Assembly: GCF_021730305.1 (NCBI RefSeq)
Contig: NZ_CP032674.1
Location: forward strand, 496,001-560,000
Origin: Xanthobacter sp. YC-JY1
GTDB taxonomy: Bacteria > Pseudomonadota > Alphaproteobacteria > Rhizobiales > Xanthobacteraceae
Direction: 5' to 3'
Length of the DNA stretch: 64,000 nt
Below, one piece after another: positions 62,974 to 64,000 of the stretch. The translations under genes and the position numbers were made by a program. Below the pieces are notes generated by a model. The model worked only from the letters and a program-made list of their open reading frames with translations, did not search any database and was not told where the DNA came from. Every line of letters starts with the position of its first letter. Within the stretch, counting starts at the first letter, position 1.

Positions 62974-63681
62974 ATGAAGCGGTTCCTTCTCGCCACTGTC
63001 GCGCTGGCGGCGCTCTCGGCTCCGGCCGCGGCTGCTGACCTGGCGACGAAGTATCCCGTCAAGGCGGTGGCCGTTGTCCCGGTGTTCTCCTGGACCGGTT
63101 TCTACATCGGCGCCAACGTTGGCTACGGCGGTGACTCGTTCACCTACGACGTCAACTACTTCGGCTCCCCGGTCGCCTCGGCCAGCCTGAACTCCTCCGG
63201 CTTCTACGCCGGTGGCCAGATCGGCTACAACTACCAGTTCGCCAACAACGTCGTGCTCGGCATCGAGACCGACCTGCAGTGGTCCAACATCGAAGGCACC
63301 GTCAGCGCCTCCGTGCTCGGTCTGCCGGTCGTGAGCGCTGGCACCACCATCGACTACTTCGGCACGATCCGCGCCCGCCTCGGCTACGCGATCGACCGGT
63401 TCCTGCCCTACATCACCGGTGGTGTGGCCTACGGCAAGACCGCGACCTCTGCCTCGGTCCTCGGCGTTCAGGTGTTCGACAAGTCCAGCACCAACTGGGG
63501 CTGGACCATCGGTGCCGGCGGCGAGTTCGCCATCACCAACAACTGGACGTTCAAGGCCGAATACCTCTACGTCGACCTCGGCTCTGCGAGCGTGGACGCC
63601 GTTGCGATCGCGCCCGGCCTGAGCGCCAGCACGGACTCCAAGTTCAACTCGTTCCGCGCGGGTGTGAACTACAAGTTCTGA
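62974..63681 (+). CDS. Outer membrane protein, OmpA-like beta-barrel (Omp25/Omp31 family)
   Basis: A 235-residue outer-membrane barrel of the Omp25/31 (RopB-like) family. The signal peptide is MKRFLLATVALAALSAPAAA-AD (cleavage near residue 20). Family segments follow: WTGFYIGANVGYGGDSF, GFYAGGQIGYNYQFANNVVLG and YFGTIRARLGYAIDRFLPYITGG with strand-like spacing, and the C-terminal FNSFRAGVNYKF with a final Phe needed for BAM insertion. ATG 62974 follows AAGCAAGGGGG; a TTG two codons upstream is in frame. Such proteins bind peptidoglycan or LPS and are surface antigens. A strong terminator follows. Confidence 0.9.
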   Translation: MKRFLLATVALAALSAPAAAADLATKYPVKAVAVVPVFSWTGFYIGANVGYGGDSFTYDVNYFGSPVASASLNSSGFYAGGQIGYNYQFANNVVLGIETDLQWSNIEGTVSASVLGLPVVSAGTTIDYFGTIRARLGYAIDRFLPYITGGVAYGKTATSASVLGVQVFDKSSTNWGWTIGAGGEFAITNNWTFKAEYLYVDLGSASVDAVAIAPGLSASTDSKFNSFRAGVNYKF

Positions 63682-63702
63682 TCGAAGCTCTGCTTCATCG
63701 CG

Positions 63703-63734
63703 AAGCCCGCTGCCTCGGCAGCGGGCTTTTCTTT
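63703..63734 (+). terminator. Rho-independent terminator of the porin gene
   Basis: AGCCCGCTGC (63704-63713), loop CTCG, GCAGCGGGCT (63718-63727), followed by a T-rich tract (TTTCTTTTG). It starts 23 bases after the stop. Confidence 0.9.
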
Positions 63735-63885
63735 TGCCTGCGCGGCCTCGGCTTAGAGACCCGAGCCAGTTCCGGTCCGGGCCGCCGTTTCCGACCGATC
63801 CAAGCGCATCAGCACGCACCGATCCGCCGGAGCCCGCCACCGCCGCGGTTGTCGCTGATGCCTCAACTGGGCTAGCGTTGCCCCC

Positions 63886-64000
63886 ATGAGCGACGAAATC
63901 GCCTTCGACCGCAGCTTCGATGTTCCAGCCGGCCGCCTCGATCAGGTGACGCCGCTTGTCCGGCGCATCGTGGCGCCCAATCCTTCGCCCTTCACCTTCA
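63886..64000 (+). CDS. N terminus of an MBL-fold hydrolase, cut by the window end
   Basis: Only the first 38 codons are present: MSDEIAFDRSFDVPAGRLDQ, then VTPLVRRIVAPNPSPFTF. The NPSPFTF stretch just before the window edge is typical of the substrate-facing start of metallo-beta-lactamase-like hydrolases (the expected TGTNTYIVG strand would follow). The identification is tentative because metal motifs lie outside the window. Confidence 0.5.
   Translation, partial: MSDEIAFDRSFDVPAGRLDQVTPLVRRIVAPNPSPFTF

Overview
This window is a high-GC (roughly two-thirds G+C by eye) bacterial chromosome segment with tightly packed genes. Gene content and protein flavour point to an alphaproteobacterium of the Hyphomicrobiales, probably Xanthobacteraceae (Xanthobacter/Azorhizobium/Ancylobacter type): a fabA-fabB-fabI cluster, an OmpA-like Omp25/31 porin, an IalB-family protein, a bacteriophytochrome and many ABC importers. 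The taxon is inferred from protein style, not from a database search. I see no rRNA, tRNA, insertion sequence, prophage or CRISPR array.

Layout. 1-4300: a glycosyltransferase, pyrE-pyrD (pyrimidine synthesis) and an exported S33-type hydrolase. 4300-8540: mscL, then fabA-fabB-fabI (anaerobic-type unsaturated fatty acid synthesis) with a downstream exported DsbA-fold protein that has lost its CXXC. 8667-14000: a DUF4239 membrane protein, a cation diffusion facilitator, mog (molybdenum cofactor) divergent from an HTH + PBP-like regulator, and a stand-alone AAA+ ATPase with a clear terminator. 14396-20372: a complete liv-type ABC importer (HMGF plus binding protein) followed by a DUF2848 hydrolase and a GntR/FCD regulator. 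The binding-protein gene is bracketed by two strong stem-loops.

20386-29264: a type II thioesterase and Sfp-type phosphopantetheinyl transferase without a megasynthase; an ABC permease/ATPase with no binding protein, in an operon with an enolase-superfamily enzyme and a DUF993 aldolase-like enzyme behind a near-consensus promoter; a TerB-like/Coq4-like fusion; an SGNH hydrolase; and OsmC. 29293-36322: flavin monooxygenase, LysR/MBL pair, bacteriophytochrome kinase, ChaC and an AraC regulator. 36323-45118: an AT-rich regulatory region with two perfect inverted repeats leads into a ~2,480-residue repetitive autotransporter, followed by an IalB-family protein; this is the main surface/accessory locus.

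45358-64000: exported adenosine deaminase; a divergent pair of B12-radical SAM enzyme and SABATH-like methyltransferase; GGDEF-EAL protein with an orphan TRAP binding protein; a peptide-deformylase-like protein with two of three metal ligands lost; ClC antiporter; SbmA/YddA-type ABC exporter; PhnA C-terminal domain protein with an acyl-CoA ligase; prpE; two tandem small secreted Cys-containing paralogues; an Omp25/31 porin; and the start of an MBL-fold hydrolase cut by the window edge. A dispersed palindromic intergenic element occurs three times (20386, 29158, 45167).
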